Below, piece after piece: positions 32,432 to 41,436 of a DNA stretch of 64,000 bases. Positions within the stretch are counted from its first letter, which is position 1. Each line of letters starts with the position of its first letter. Source of the DNA: Amycolatopsis orientalis DSM 40040 = KCTC 9412. GTDB taxonomy: Bacteria; Actinomycetota; Actinomycetes; Mycobacteriales; Pseudonocardiaceae. Location: assembly GCF_000478275.1 (NCBI RefSeq), contig NZ_ASJB01000031.1:117850-181849 (forward strand), given 5' to 3'. Under the pieces are notes generated by a model that saw nothing but the letters and a program-made list of their open reading frames with translations, was not told the origin of the DNA and did not search any database. The translations under genes and the position numbers were made by a program.

Positions 32432-35400
32432 CTATTCGGGACCGGCCGGGCCGGCGGTGCGACGGGGTCTTCTGGTCTGGATGCGGCCGCGGCGGGCGGC
32501 GACGCGCTCGGCGGCGCGGGCCAGCTCCGGGGCGGCACCGCCGCCGGAGTGCAGGTGCGCGGCGAGGGCACGGACGGTGGGATGGCTGAACAGGTCGACC
32601 ATCGGGATCCGGCGGCCGAGCCGGGCGGTGAGCTGGGCGTGCACCCGGGCCAGCGCGAGCGAATGCCCGCCCACGTCGAAGAAGTTCTCGCTGTGCCCGA
32701 CTTCGGCGACGCCCAGGACGTCGCACCAGGCACGGGCGATCACGGCCTCGGTCGCGGCGAGCGCCGCAGGGTCCGCCACCGTCGGCCGGGCCAGGGCGCG
32801 GGTCGTCCTCGCGTCCGGCGCGGCGGTGCGGACGCCCGCCCGCGGCAGCTCCGGCACGGTCGTCCCGACCGGCGCGTCCGGCGCCGCGGCCAGCGCGGCG
32901 AGCAGGGCGACGTAGTCCTCGGCGAGCCCGGCCATCCGGACGTGGTCGAACAGGTCCGGGTTGTACAGCAGCTCGACGCCGTCGTCGTGGACGTACACCG
33001 TGAGGTCGAACGGCGACCCCGGCTTGTCGACCGGCAGCCACGCCGAGGTTACGCCGGGCAGGTCCAGCCGCGGCTCGCTGAAGTTCAGGACGTTGAACAT
33101 CACCTGCACGAGCGGGGCACGCGCGGGATCACGGGGCACGCCGAGCGCCTCGACGAGCCGCTCGACCGGCGCGGCCGGATGCGCGGTCGCGGCGAGGAGT
33201 TCCGCGCCGCCGCCGCGGACGTGCGTGGCGAAGTCCGCGGCGTCGTCGGCCCGCAGCCGCACCGGCACGATGTCCACGAAGAACCCCGCGACCTCCTGGA
33301 ACTCGGCGAGCTGCCGGTCCGCGACGACCGTGGCGACCAGATGGTCGGTCGCGCCGGTGAGCCGCCGCAGCAGCTGGCCGAACGCGGCGAGCAGCACCCC
33401 GGCGCGGGTCGTGCCGGTGCGGGCGGCCAGCGCCCGCACCGATTCGTCGGCACCGTCCGGAAAGGACTGACGCAGGCTCGCGCCCCGATAGGTCTGCACG
33501 GCCGGGCGCGGCCGGTCTCGCGGAAGATCCACTGTGGACGGTGCGCCGGTCAGCCGCCCGGTCCACCAGGCGACGTCCACGGCCTCCCGGCGTTCGTCGC
33601 GTCCGGCCCGCCAGACCGCGTAGTCCGCGTAGGACGCCACCGGTGGTGGCAGCGGCTCACCCCGGTAGGCCGCCGACAGGTCCGCGCACAGCAGCTCCTG
33701 CGACCAGCCGTCGAACACCGCGTGATGCAGGGTGAAGCCGAGCACGTGCTCCGTCTCGCCGAGCCGGTAGAGCCGCACGCGCCAGGGAGCCTCGCGGTCG
33801 AGACGCACGGGCGTCGCGGCGTCGGCGGCCAGCCGGGCCCGCAGGCCCTCCTCGGTCACCGGCGCCACCGGCAGCGGAACCTCCGCCGTCGGCAGGCGGT
33901 CCGCCAGCGGCGCGCCGTCGACGGCCCGGATCCGCCAGCGGAGTACGTCGTGCCGCTCGGCGACCGCGCGCAAGGCGTGACGCAGCGCGTCGACGTCCAG
34001 CGCGCCGGTCAGCCGGAATGCCATCGTGATGTTGTACGGCGCGGCGTCCGGGGCGAGCTGGTCGAGGAACCACAGCCGTCGTTGCTGCGGCGACAAGGCG
34101 GGCGCGTGCCCGGTGGTCAGCCCCGGCCCGGTCAGCGGGGACGCGGCCGCGACCCGCCGGGTGAGCCCGTCGAGCGTGCCACCGGCGAAGACGTCCTCCG
34201 TGGCGACGTCCGCGGCCAGTTCCGCCCGCAGCGCCGCGACCAGGCGCATCGCGGCGATCGAGTTTCCGCCCGAGGCCAGGAAATCCGTCCCCGCGCCGTC
34301 GCCGAGCACGCGCCGCCAGAGGGCCGCGACCGCGCGTTCGACCGGGGTGCCGAGCGGGCCGAGGTCCTCCCGGTGTCCCGCCAGCGCCGCTTCGGCCAGG
34401 TCGCGCAGCGCGGGCCGGTCGATCTTGCCGGTGACCGGGTTGACCGGCAGCCGGTCGAGCACCCGGATCGCGGCCGGGCGCATCGCCGCGGTGAGCCGGT
34501 CCCGGCCGAGTTCGTCCACATCGGACGGTGCGGACGCCGGTGCCAGGAAGGCGACCAGCCGGGTGCCGCCCGGCCCGGGGACGGCCGCCACGGCGGCGGC
34601 GTCGACGTCCGGATGGGCCGTGAGCGCGGCCTCCACCTCGCCCAGCTCGATCCGCTGGCCGCGGACCTTCACCTGCCGGTCGGCTCGGCCGGCGAATTCG
34701 AGACGGCCGTCGGGCAGCTCGCGGGCCAGGTCGCCGGTGCGGTAGAGCCGTTCCCCCGGCGTGGTCGGGTCGTCGACGAACTTCGCGGCGGTCAGCTCCG
34801 GGCTGCCGAGGTAGCCCCGCGCGAGGCCCGGCCCGCCGATGAGCAGCTCGCCGATCTCGCCGGGCGCGACCAGCCTCAGCTCGGTGTCCACGACGTACGC
34901 CCGGTGGTTCGGCGTCGGGCGGCCGAGCGGCAGCGGGTCGGCGGGAATGCCGGTGACCTCGTCGGTGACGACCACGACGGTGGTCTCCGTCGGACCGTAG
35001 GCGTTGAAGAACCGCCGTCCCGGCATCCAGCGCGCGGCGAGTTCCGCGGGCACCGGCTCACCACCGCAGGCGATGAGGCGCCAGCCGGGAACGGCTTCGG
35101 GGTCCACCATGGACAGCAGCGTCGGCGTGACGAAGCCCCACTCGACGTCGTGCTCGACGAGGAACCGCCGCAGCCGCTCGGGGTCGGCCCGGTCGGCGGC
35201 GCTGGTGAGCTGGACCGATCCGCCGTGCGCCAGCGGGACGAACACGTCCATGGTGAAGGCGTCGAAGGCGAGCGAGGAGATGCCGAGCGCCCGGGCGCCG
35301 GGCCGGATCCCGAGGGCGGCGGCGAACCCGGTCACGAACGCGACCACGTTGCGGTGACTGGTCAGCACGCCCTTGGGCCGTCCGGTGGAGCCGGAGGTGT

Positions 35401-35896
35401 AGAGGAGGTGGACGAGATCGTCCGGCCCGGCGGGGCATTCGACAGACCCGACAGGCCCGTCCGCGGGCGGGGGCACGTCGAGGGCCTCGATGCCTTCCGT
35501 GGTACCGAATTCGGCCCGCGCGCGGTCACCGACGACGAGGGAGATCCCGGCGTCCGCGGCGATTTCGGCCAGCCGTGCCTTCGGGCCGCCGGGTTCGAGC
35601 GGCACGTAGGCGGCCCCGGACAGCAGCACGCCCACGACGGTCGGGATCAGCTCCGGGGTCCGGTCGGCGCAGACACCGACGCGGGTGCCGGGTCCGGCGC
35701 CCCTGGTCCGCAGCAGCCGGGCGACGCCTGCCGCCGACGCGACCAGTTCGCGGTAGGTGAGCCGGGCGTCACCCTGCCGGACGGCGACGGCGGCCGGGGT
35801 GCGCGCGGCCTGGGCGAGGATCAGCTCGGTGAGGGTGGTGTCCGGATAGGACAGTGGCGGGCCGTGGCCACCCGCGACGGGCAAGGTGTCGGTCAC
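32432..35896 (-). CDS. NRPS A-T-C-T protein
   Basis: 1154 residues. Adenylation domain at about 20-500 with YTSGSTGRPKG, NAYGPTETT and YRTGDL; specificity residues read by eye D-A-F-F-A-G-A-V-V-K match no code I know, and a hydrophobic or unusual acid is likely. Carrier domain Ser near 545 (SGGNS). Condensation domain at about 605-1030 with intact HHAVFDG near 727. A second carrier Ser lies near 1076 (VGGHS). The second carrier has no adenylation domain of its own, so it must be charged in trans or by the same A domain. The GTG start (complement 35894-35896) overlaps the upstream stop by 4 bases, with AGGAG upstream. Confidence 0.92.
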   Translation of the reverse strand: MTDTLPVAGGHGPPLSYPDTTLTELILAQAARTPAAVAVRQGDARLTYRELVASAAGVARLLRTRGAGPGTRVGVCADRTPELIPTVVGVLLSGAAYVPLEPGGPKARLAEIAADAGISLVVGDRARAEFGTTEGIEALDVPPPADGPVGSVECPAGPDDLVHLLYTSGSTGRPKGVLTSHRNVVAFVTGFAAALGIRPGARALGISSLAFDAFTMDVFVPLAHGGSVQLTSAADRADPERLRRFLVEHDVEWGFVTPTLLSMVDPEAVPGWRLIACGGEPVPAELAARWMPGRRFFNAYGPTETTVVVVTDEVTGIPADPLPLGRPTPNHRAYVVDTELRLVAPGEIGELLIGGPGLARGYLGSPELTAAKFVDDPTTPGERLYRTGDLARELPDGRLEFAGRADRQVKVRGQRIELGEVEAALTAHPDVDAAAVAAVPGPGGTRLVAFLAPASAPSDVDELGRDRLTAAMRPAAIRVLDRLPVNPVTGKIDRPALRDLAEAALAGHREDLGPLGTPVERAVAALWRRVLGDGAGTDFLASGGNSIAAMRLVAALRAELAADVATEDVFAGGTLDGLTRRVAAASPLTGPGLTTGHAPALSPQQRRLWFLDQLAPDAAPYNITMAFRLTGALDVDALRHALRAVAERHDVLRWRIRAVDGAPLADRLPTAEVPLPVAPVTEEGLRARLAADAATPVRLDREAPWRVRLYRLGETEHVLGFTLHHAVFDGWSQELLCADLSAAYRGEPLPPPVASYADYAVWRAGRDERREAVDVAWWTGRLTGAPSTVDLPRDRPRPAVQTYRGASLRQSFPDGADESVRALAARTGTTRAGVLLAAFGQLLRRLTGATDHLVATVVADRQLAEFQEVAGFFVDIVPVRLRADDAADFATHVRGGGAELLAATAHPAAPVERLVEALGVPRDPARAPLVQVMFNVLNFSEPRLDLPGVTSAWLPVDKPGSPFDLTVYVHDDGVELLYNPDLFDHVRMAGLAEDYVALLAALAAAPDAPVGTTVPELPRAGVRTAAPDARTTRALARPTVADPAALAATEAVIARAWCDVLGVAEVGHSENFFDVGGHSLALARVHAQLTARLGRRIPMVDLFSHPTVRALAAHLHSGGGAAPELARAAERVAARRGRIQTRRPRRTAGPAGPE

Positions 35897-38800
35897 CGAG
35901 GGGTCTCCTGGTCGGTTGCGTGGTGAGACGGTGGGGCGATCCAGTGCCGCTCCCGCTGGAACGGGTAACCCGGCAAGGGGACGCGGCCGGGATCGCCGTC
36001 CACTCCCCCTTCGAGCTCGCCGCCTGCGGCCCAGTGGACAGCCAGGTCCCGCTTCGCCCCGGCCGGGCCTTCGACGTCGGTTCCGTTCGCCAGCAGCGCG
36101 TCGAGGGCGGCGACCGCCGACGTGGCCGAGTCCGCCACCACGGCGGCCCGGCACGCGAACGCCCTCCGGACAGAAAGCGTGTAGGCCACGTCGCCGAGGT
36201 CCGGTGCGTCAGTGGCGAGCCGCTCGCGCAGCCGGGACACCGCCTCACGCAACGCCTTCGCGTCACGGGCGGACACCGGCAGCACGAACGGACCGCTCGC
36301 CGCCTGCCGTGGCGGGGCGGCGGGGGCCTCCGCCACGATCATGTGCACGTTCGTGCCGCCCATGCCGAACGAGCTGACCCCGGCCACCCGCCGCTCGCGG
36401 GCGGGCCAGTCGGTGGCCTTCGCCGGGACGTACCAGGGGCCGCCCGCCAGGTCGACCTCCGGATGCGGGGCGGTGAAGTGCAGGCTCGGCGGGATGACGC
36501 CGTGCCGCACGGACAGCACGGCCTTGATCAGCCCGGCGACGCCCGCCGCCGCGTCGAGGTGCCCGATGTTCGTCTTCACCGAGCCCAGCGCACACGTTCC
36601 CGGGGGCGCGTCCCGGTAGACGCGGTTGAGCGCGGCCACCTCGATCGCGTCACCCAGCGGGGTGCCGCTGCCGTGGGCTTCGAGCAGCGCGACCTCGTCC
36701 GGCGCGATCTCCGCGACGGCCAGCGCCTCGGCCACCGCGGCCGCCTGCCCGGCCGGTCCCGGTACGGCGTAGCCCGCGCGGTCCGGGCCGTCGTTCGTGA
36801 TCGCCCAGCCGGGCAGCACCGCGTAGACGTGGTCGCGGTCGGCGACCGCGTCCGCCAGCCGCCGCAGCACGACCACCCCGGCGCCCGAGCTGAACCCGGC
36901 GCCCGCCGCGTCGACGTCGAACGCACGGCACCGGCCGTCCGGCGAGACCAGCCCGCCGCCGCGGTACCGCGGCCACGTCACGTTCGCCCCGCCGGCCAGC
37001 GCGACGTCGCACCGGTAGTCCGCGAGGCTCTGCGCGGCCAGCGCCACCGCCGCGAGCGAGCTGGAGCACGCGCTCTGCACGGCCACCGCGGGCCCGGTCA
37101 GGCCGAGCCGGTAGGCGACCTGGCCGGGCAGGTGGTCGGTGAGCTGGCGGCCGGTCAGCCGCCCCTCCCAGTCGTCCGGGTCGACGTCACCGGTCACCGC
37201 CGGGTTGCCGAACAGGTGGAACAGGAAATAGCGGTTCACCGAGGTCGACGTGAACACCCCGACCGGCCCGGTCTCGGCGGCGGGGTCGCGTCCCGCGTCC
37301 TCGAGTGCCTGCCACGCCGTTTCGAGGAACAGCCGGTGCTGCGGATCGGTCCGCGCGGCCTCGTCGGCGGTGAACCCGAAGAACCCGGCGTCGAACTCCT
37401 CGACACCTTCGATCCGGCCGCCCGCGCGCACGTACGCCGGGTCGGCACGCAGACCCGGACCGATGCCCAGCGCCACCAGCTCGTCGTCGGTGTAGTCGTG
37501 GATCGAGTCGGTGCCCGCGCAGAGATTCCACCAGAACGAGGCGGCGTCCGGCGCGCCGGGGAACCGGCAGGCCAGCCCGACGACGGCGATGAGGTCCCCG
37601 GCCGGTTCCTCCGCGGCGGCAGGCGGCGGAGCGTCCGAAGTGGACTCCGTGAACCAGGCGGCCTGCCCGGCGATCGTCGTGCGCTCGAACAGGGCGAGCA
37701 GCGGCACCTCCACCCCGAACTCGTCGGCCAGCCGCGCCTGCACCCGCCCGAGCCGCAGCGAATCGCCACCGGCGTCGAAGAACGCTTCGGTGCGCCCGAC
37801 CCGGTCACGGCCCAGCACCGCGCACCAGATCCGGTGCACGCGTTCCTCGGCCGGGGTCAGCCGCTCTGCCGGGACGGTCGCGGCCGTCCGCGGGTCCGGC
37901 AGCGCCCGTTCGTCGAGTTTTCCGGTGACGGTCAGCGGGAAACCGTCGAGGACACCGACGGCGGCGGGCACCGAGTAGCCGGGCAGGACCTCCGCCAGCG
38001 CGGCCCGCAGCACCCGGCCGTCCGGACGCGGGCCGGCCGCGGTCACGTAGGCGAGCAGGTCGCCGTCGCGCACGATCGCGCGGGCTTCGGCCACGCCGGG
38101 CTGTTCGGCGAGCCGGGCCTCGACCTCGGTCAGCTCCACCCGGAAGCCGCGGACCTTGACCTGCCGGTCGAGCCGGCCGAGGCAGACGAGGTTCCCGTCC
38201 GGAAGCCGCAGGCCGAGGTCGCCGGTCCGGTAGCGGCGGCCGCCGTCGGCCGTCACCCCGAACGCCGGGCTCGGCTGGTCGAGGTAACCGTCGACGAGAT
38301 GCCGTCCGCGTACTTCGATTTCGCCGCTGTCCAGCACGGTGAGCGTGAAACCGGGCAGCGCGCGCCCGATCGGCAGCGGCCCGTCCGCGTCCGGGTCCAG
38401 CTCGGCGGCGGTCGTCCGGTAGTGCGCGGCGAAAGTCACCTCGGTGGCGCCGTAACCGTTGACGAACACGCAGTCCGGGGCGAACCGGCCGCGGCGGACG
38501 TCGGCGTGGGTCGCCTGCTCGCCGCCGAGCAGCACGGTCCGCACGGACGGGAGGCCGGTCTCGCCGAGGACGTCGAGCAGGTGCCGGTAGACCGTGGGCG
38601 TCGAGTGGTAGACGGTCACCCCGTGCCGGCCCAGCTCGCGCGCGGCGTGGGTGAGGCCGTGCGCGCGCAGGTCGACCGGCACGAGCGCGGCACCGGTGAG
38701 CAGTGCCGGGTAAAGGTCCGGGATCGCCGCGTCGAAACCGAACGACGCGAGCAGGCTGAGCCGGTCGGCCGCGGTGATGCCGAGCGCGTCGATCTGGTTG

Positions 38801-39321
38801 TCGACGACGTGCAGGAGGTTGCGGTGGGTCTGCGCGACGGCCTTCGGCAGGCCGGTGGACCCGGAGGTGAACAGCACGTACGCCGGGCTGTCCGGATCGG
38901 ATTCGGGCACCGGGAGCGGCGCGGTCTCCCGGCCCGCGCGCACCAGCCGCGCGGATCCGGTGCGGCACAAGGACTCCGCCAGCTCGACGTACTCCGGATC
39001 CGCGAGCACGGCGGTCACCCGCGCGGCCGCGACCTGGTACTCGAGACGCTGCCGGGGGAACGTCGGGTCCAGCGGGACGTAGGTGCAGCCCGCGGCCAGG
39101 GTGCCGAGGATCGCCGCGATCGCGGCGCTGCCGTGCCCGGTGACGAGCCCGACCCGCTCCCCCGGCCGGACACCGGCGTCGCGCAAGCGCAGCGCTCGGC
39201 CGCCCGCGAGCCCCGCGAGCCCGGCGTAGGTGAGCCCGGTGCCGTGTTCGAAGACCGCGATCCGGTCGGGCGACTGCCGGGCGTGCGTGTCGAATCGGCT
39301 GACGCAACCGGCTTGTGTCAT
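35893..39321 (-). CDS. Hybrid NRPS-PKS loading protein A-T-KS, no acyltransferase
   Basis: 1142 residues; first gene of the operon. Adenylation domain at about 10-490 with FTSGSTGLPKA; core 5 is GYGATE rather than YGPTE. Specificity residues read by eye D-A-P-H-L-G-G-F-A-K match no code I know, so the starter acid is unknown. Carrier Ser near 519 (AGGDS). KS at about 595-1015 with Cys near 750 (SACSSSL), HGSGT and KTNIGHL, so it should be condensation-competent. After a short linker it jumps to the post-AT motif YPFQRERHW. AT, KR and carrier domain are missing, and the KS needs an extender unit loaded in trans, perhaps by the AT of the later PKS. The ribosome site is weak (GGAG about 16 bases upstream). 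Confidence 0.92.
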   Translation of the reverse strand: MTQAGCVSRFDTHARQSPDRIAVFEHGTGLTYAGLAGLAGGRALRLRDAGVRPGERVGLVTGHGSAAIAAILGTLAAGCTYVPLDPTFPRQRLEYQVAAARVTAVLADPEYVELAESLCRTGSARLVRAGRETAPLPVPESDPDSPAYVLFTSGSTGLPKAVAQTHRNLLHVVDNQIDALGITAADRLSLLASFGFDAAIPDLYPALLTGAALVPVDLRAHGLTHAARELGRHGVTVYHSTPTVYRHLLDVLGETGLPSVRTVLLGGEQATHADVRRGRFAPDCVFVNGYGATEVTFAAHYRTTAAELDPDADGPLPIGRALPGFTLTVLDSGEIEVRGRHLVDGYLDQPSPAFGVTADGGRRYRTGDLGLRLPDGNLVCLGRLDRQVKVRGFRVELTEVEARLAEQPGVAEARAIVRDGDLLAYVTAAGPRPDGRVLRAALAEVLPGYSVPAAVGVLDGFPLTVTGKLDERALPDPRTAATVPAERLTPAEERVHRIWCAVLGRDRVGRTEAFFDAGGDSLRLGRVQARLADEFGVEVPLLALFERTTIAGQAAWFTESTSDAPPPAAAEEPAGDLIAVVGLACRFPGAPDAASFWWNLCAGTDSIHDYTDDELVALGIGPGLRADPAYVRAGGRIEGVEEFDAGFFGFTADEAARTDPQHRLFLETAWQALEDAGRDPAAETGPVGVFTSTSVNRYFLFHLFGNPAVTGDVDPDDWEGRLTGRQLTDHLPGQVAYRLGLTGPAVAVQSACSSSLAAVALAAQSLADYRCDVALAGGANVTWPRYRGGGLVSPDGRCRAFDVDAAGAGFSSGAGVVVLRRLADAVADRDHVYAVLPGWAITNDGPDRAGYAVPGPAGQAAAVAEALAVAEIAPDEVALLEAHGSGTPLGDAIEVAALNRVYRDAPPGTCALGSVKTNIGHLDAAAGVAGLIKAVLSVRHGVIPPSLHFTAPHPEVDLAGGPWYVPAKATDWPARERRVAGVSSFGMGGTNVHMIVAEAPAAPPRQAASGPFVLPVSARDAKALREAVSRLRERLATDAPDLGDVAYTLSVRRAFACRAAVVADSATSAVAALDALLANGTDVEGPAGAKRDLAVHWAAGGELEGGVDGDPGRVPLPGYPFQRERHWIAPPSHHATDQETPR

Positions 39322-39601
39322 CGGGCGTCGAGCAGTCGCTCCGAGGTTTTTCGGGCGCGCGACAACAACGGCGTGGACTTCATCTTGCTCCCCAGTGAAG
39401 ATTCAGGCGAAGAATTACGCAAGGTTAAGACGCACGGTCGCGCGGAGGAATACGAATTCCGAGGATTTAGTCCGAACGATCTACCGATATTGGACCATAC
39501 GTCGCAGCTATCCCCGTCATACGACCGAATCCGCAGCCCAGACGGGAGTTTTCGACCGACCTTCAGCCACCGTCCACACTCGACTGATCACTTTCAGTGA
39601 G

Positions 39602-39697
39602 GTGTCGGATATTAACGAACACCATGCCCCGGAATACGTTCACGAACAACCGGCCGACGAATTCGCCAAATCGATTCAGAATGTGTTCCGGACATAG
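39602..39697 (+). CDS. Possible 31-residue acidic peptide or gene remnant
   Basis: A GTG-initiated frame encodes a Glu/His-rich peptide beginning MSDINEHHAPEYVHEQ and ending AKSIQNVFRT. Codon use looks coding-like, but the start context is weak (GAGGTG overlaps the start). It could be the tail of a lost gene or a small leader-like peptide. No Cys or Ser/Thr core suitable for a lanthipeptide is present. Listed with low confidence because it sits beside a possible attachment-site relic. Confidence 0.2.
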   Translation: MSDINEHHAPEYVHEQPADEFAKSIQNVFRT

Positions 39698-39701
39698 TGC
39701 G

Positions 39702-39721
39702 TTCGAATCCCGGTCCGGGCA
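39702..39721 (+). repeat. tRNA 3'-end-like sequence, possible relic attachment site
   Basis: Twenty bases fit the end of a tRNA gene exactly in layout: TTCGAAT (T-loop), CCCGG (T-stem 3' strand), TCCGGGC (acceptor 3' strand) and A (discriminator). The preceding bases do not form the other T-stem strand, so this is not an intact tRNA. Integrating elements leave such copies of tRNA 3' ends as attachment sites. The acceptor strand would suit a Leu tRNA, which is a guess. No integrase is present in the window. Confidence 0.35.
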
Positions 39722-39761
39722 GCGCGGAAATATCGCCCTGACGGGAGCGGCGCCCCGCCTC

Positions 39762-39799
39762 GTGGGCGCCTTCCCCGCCAAAGCAGGGAAGGCGCCCAC
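39762..39799. terminator. Hairpin after the S37 peptidase gene
   Basis: A 14-base-pair perfect stem, GTGGGCGCCTTCCC (39762-39775) with GGGAAGGCGCCCAC (39786-39799), and a 10-base loop. It lies 10 bases beyond the peptidase stop (39810, minus strand) and isolates it from the NRPS promoter region. Confidence 0.75.
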
Positions 39800-39809
39800 C
39801 CAGGGTGGA

Positions 39810-41219
39810 TCAGAACGGCAGCGGCGCCCGGACGACCTCCAGCTCGGCCGGGTTGACCACCGGCCGCGTGCCGGCGGTTTCGAACCCGACGTCGGCCCAG
39901 CGGCGCACGATGTCGGTCGCCGCGAGGCGGTCACCGGCGGCGAGAAGAGAGATCTTCGCGCCGTGGTGCGCACCGGGTGCGGTGTACAGGTGCGAGTCGT
40001 ACGGACTCGGCGTGAACCGCTCGGCGCTCCAGGGGTCGTTCTCCCCGTAGACGAACATGATCCGCTGCGCGGAGGTGCGCACCCACCGGTCCACGTCGAC
40101 CATCGGGTCCGGGTTGTGCGCCCGGTGCAGCTCCGGCGGCACATTGGAGTACACCGACGACGAGTCCGGGTACTTCAGGTAGGGCCGCACGTGCGCGAAC
40201 TGCGGCTGCGGCCAGCCGAGTTCGGTCATCGCGTGGAAGTAGTACGGCGTCATCTGACCGAGATCGCTGTCACCGAACGAACCGAAGGCGACGGTCTTGT
40301 CGATGCACTCGAAGATCTGCTCGGTGGTGGCGGAGACCGGCGGCACCTTCGCGCACTCGCCCTGGCCGAGGAACTGCCAGAACGCCCAGCCGAGCATCAT
40401 CACCGACTTCTCGAAAGCCTGGTCGAGGCTGCCGACGATCTTGTCGTAGGTCCAGCCGAACTTGGCCGCGTACTGCGTCAGCAGCGCGACCATCTCCGGC
40501 CGCCGCTTGAACGCCTCCACCTGGAGATCGGCGAGCGCGGTGCGGCAGGCCTCGGGGCCGACGGACGCGAAGAACCGGTCGTAGGCGCTGTCCTCGTCGT
40601 TGTCGCGGTCGTTCGGCGCCACGTACGCGACGACACCGTCGACATCGCCCGGGTAGAACCGGCTGTGGTAGACCGAGGTCATCCCGCCCTTGCTGGCCCC
40701 GCTGGAGAGCCACTTCTTGGGGTAGAGCGGCTTCAGCGCGTTCACCAGCCGGTGATGATCGGTCGCCGCCTGCCAGATGGTGAGCTGGTCCCAGTTCACC
40801 GGCTCCGGCCGGGACGGCGGGAAGAACCTCTGCTCGGTCGAGATCTGGTTGCCGCCGACGAGCTGCGTCGTCTCGGTGCGGAACGAGGTCGGATAGAGCC
40901 CGTACCCGGTGGTGTGCAGGATCATCGGGCGGTCGACCGCCTTGTGCACCAGGCTGAACCGCTGCTGGAAGGTGGCACCGTCCGGCCGGCGGTGGTCGAC
41001 GGGCTGCGTGTAGGAGAGCACGAAATAGCGATGCTCCGGGGCCGGTGGCGTGCCCTCCGAGAGCACCGTCAGACCCGGGATCCGCTTGAGCTGGTCGACG
41101 ATGTCGTCCTGTGGCGCGGCATCCGCCGCACCCACCGGACCGAGCAGTCCCGCGACCATCGCCACCGCGGCGCCGACGGCCGCGGTTCTCCATGATTTGG
41201 TGAACAAAATCGAACTCAT
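39810..41219 (-). CDS. Secreted S37-type (PS-10) tripeptidyl aminopeptidase-like serine peptidase
   Basis: A 469-residue exported protein with a Sec signal (hydrophobic core at about 13-30, cleavage near AADAAPQ). The alpha/beta-hydrolase catalytic centre is GASKGG with Ser176; the Asp lies in GENDPWSAERF and the His in GAHHGAK. Long extension and family motifs (GGNQISTEQRFF, YVAPND) fit the S37 peptidases of Streptomyces, which remove N-terminal tripeptides or prolyl residues outside the cell. The start is the ATG at complement 41217-41219; the longer frame adds Arg-rich residues before the signal. It is divergent from the HAF-repeat gene. A role in maturing or inactivating the NRPS product is possible only by proximity. 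Confidence 0.85.
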   Translation of the reverse strand: MSSILFTKSWRTAAVGAAVAMVAGLLGPVGAADAAPQDDIVDQLKRIPGLTVLSEGTPPAPEHRYFVLSYTQPVDHRRPDGATFQQRFSLVHKAVDRPMILHTTGYGLYPTSFRTETTQLVGGNQISTEQRFFPPSRPEPVNWDQLTIWQAATDHHRLVNALKPLYPKKWLSSGASKGGMTSVYHSRFYPGDVDGVVAYVAPNDRDNDEDSAYDRFFASVGPEACRTALADLQVEAFKRRPEMVALLTQYAAKFGWTYDKIVGSLDQAFEKSVMMLGWAFWQFLGQGECAKVPPVSATTEQIFECIDKTVAFGSFGDSDLGQMTPYYFHAMTELGWPQPQFAHVRPYLKYPDSSSVYSNVPPELHRAHNPDPMVDVDRWVRTSAQRIMFVYGENDPWSAERFTPSPYDSHLYTAPGAHHGAKISLLAAGDRLAATDIVRRWADVGFETAGTRPVVNPAELEVVRAPLPF

Positions 41220-41436
41220 TTCTCGGACATGTCGTCCCCCCAGTCGGTGACGACGACGAGAGTTTGGCCGAAATCGCCGTATTCGTCCCCCGAACGGGTG
41301 AGGCCACGGTGTGGCGGCCGTCACAGCGGCAGTGTCGTCCGAGGATCTGTGTCAGCTGACGCAGACACCCTGCCCGCGGATCTGCGAACGTCCCGATCAG
41401 CCGGAAGGACCGGCTGACTCAGATCAGGGGGACGAC

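Larger units (their letters stand above)
39322..39761. other. Upstream region of the biosynthetic operon, AT-richer than its surroundings
   Basis: About 440 bases with no secure gene. The A+T content is clearly higher than in the flanking genes, with stretches such as GAAGAATTACGCAAGGTTAAG and GATATTAACGAA. It should carry the promoter for the minus-strand NRPS-PKS operon, and the base composition suggests foreign or promoter DNA. It also contains a short plus-strand frame (39602-39697) and a tRNA 3'-end-like sequence (39702-39721). I found no MbtH-like gene here. Confidence 0.6.

Noticed and set aside
32422..32733. N-terminal extension of the PKS to 32733
   Set aside because: It lies within the preceding NRPS gene and has no PKS or docking features; GTG at 32421 has a strong ribosome site.
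39702..39721. Intact tRNA gene
   Set aside because: The 5' half, anticodon arm and T-stem partner are missing; it is treated as a possible attachment relic only.
39322..39809. Search for an MbtH-like gene or regulator beside the NRPS operon
   Set aside because: Neither strand shows the MbtH core motif or a helix-turn-helix; only a 31-codon frame is present.
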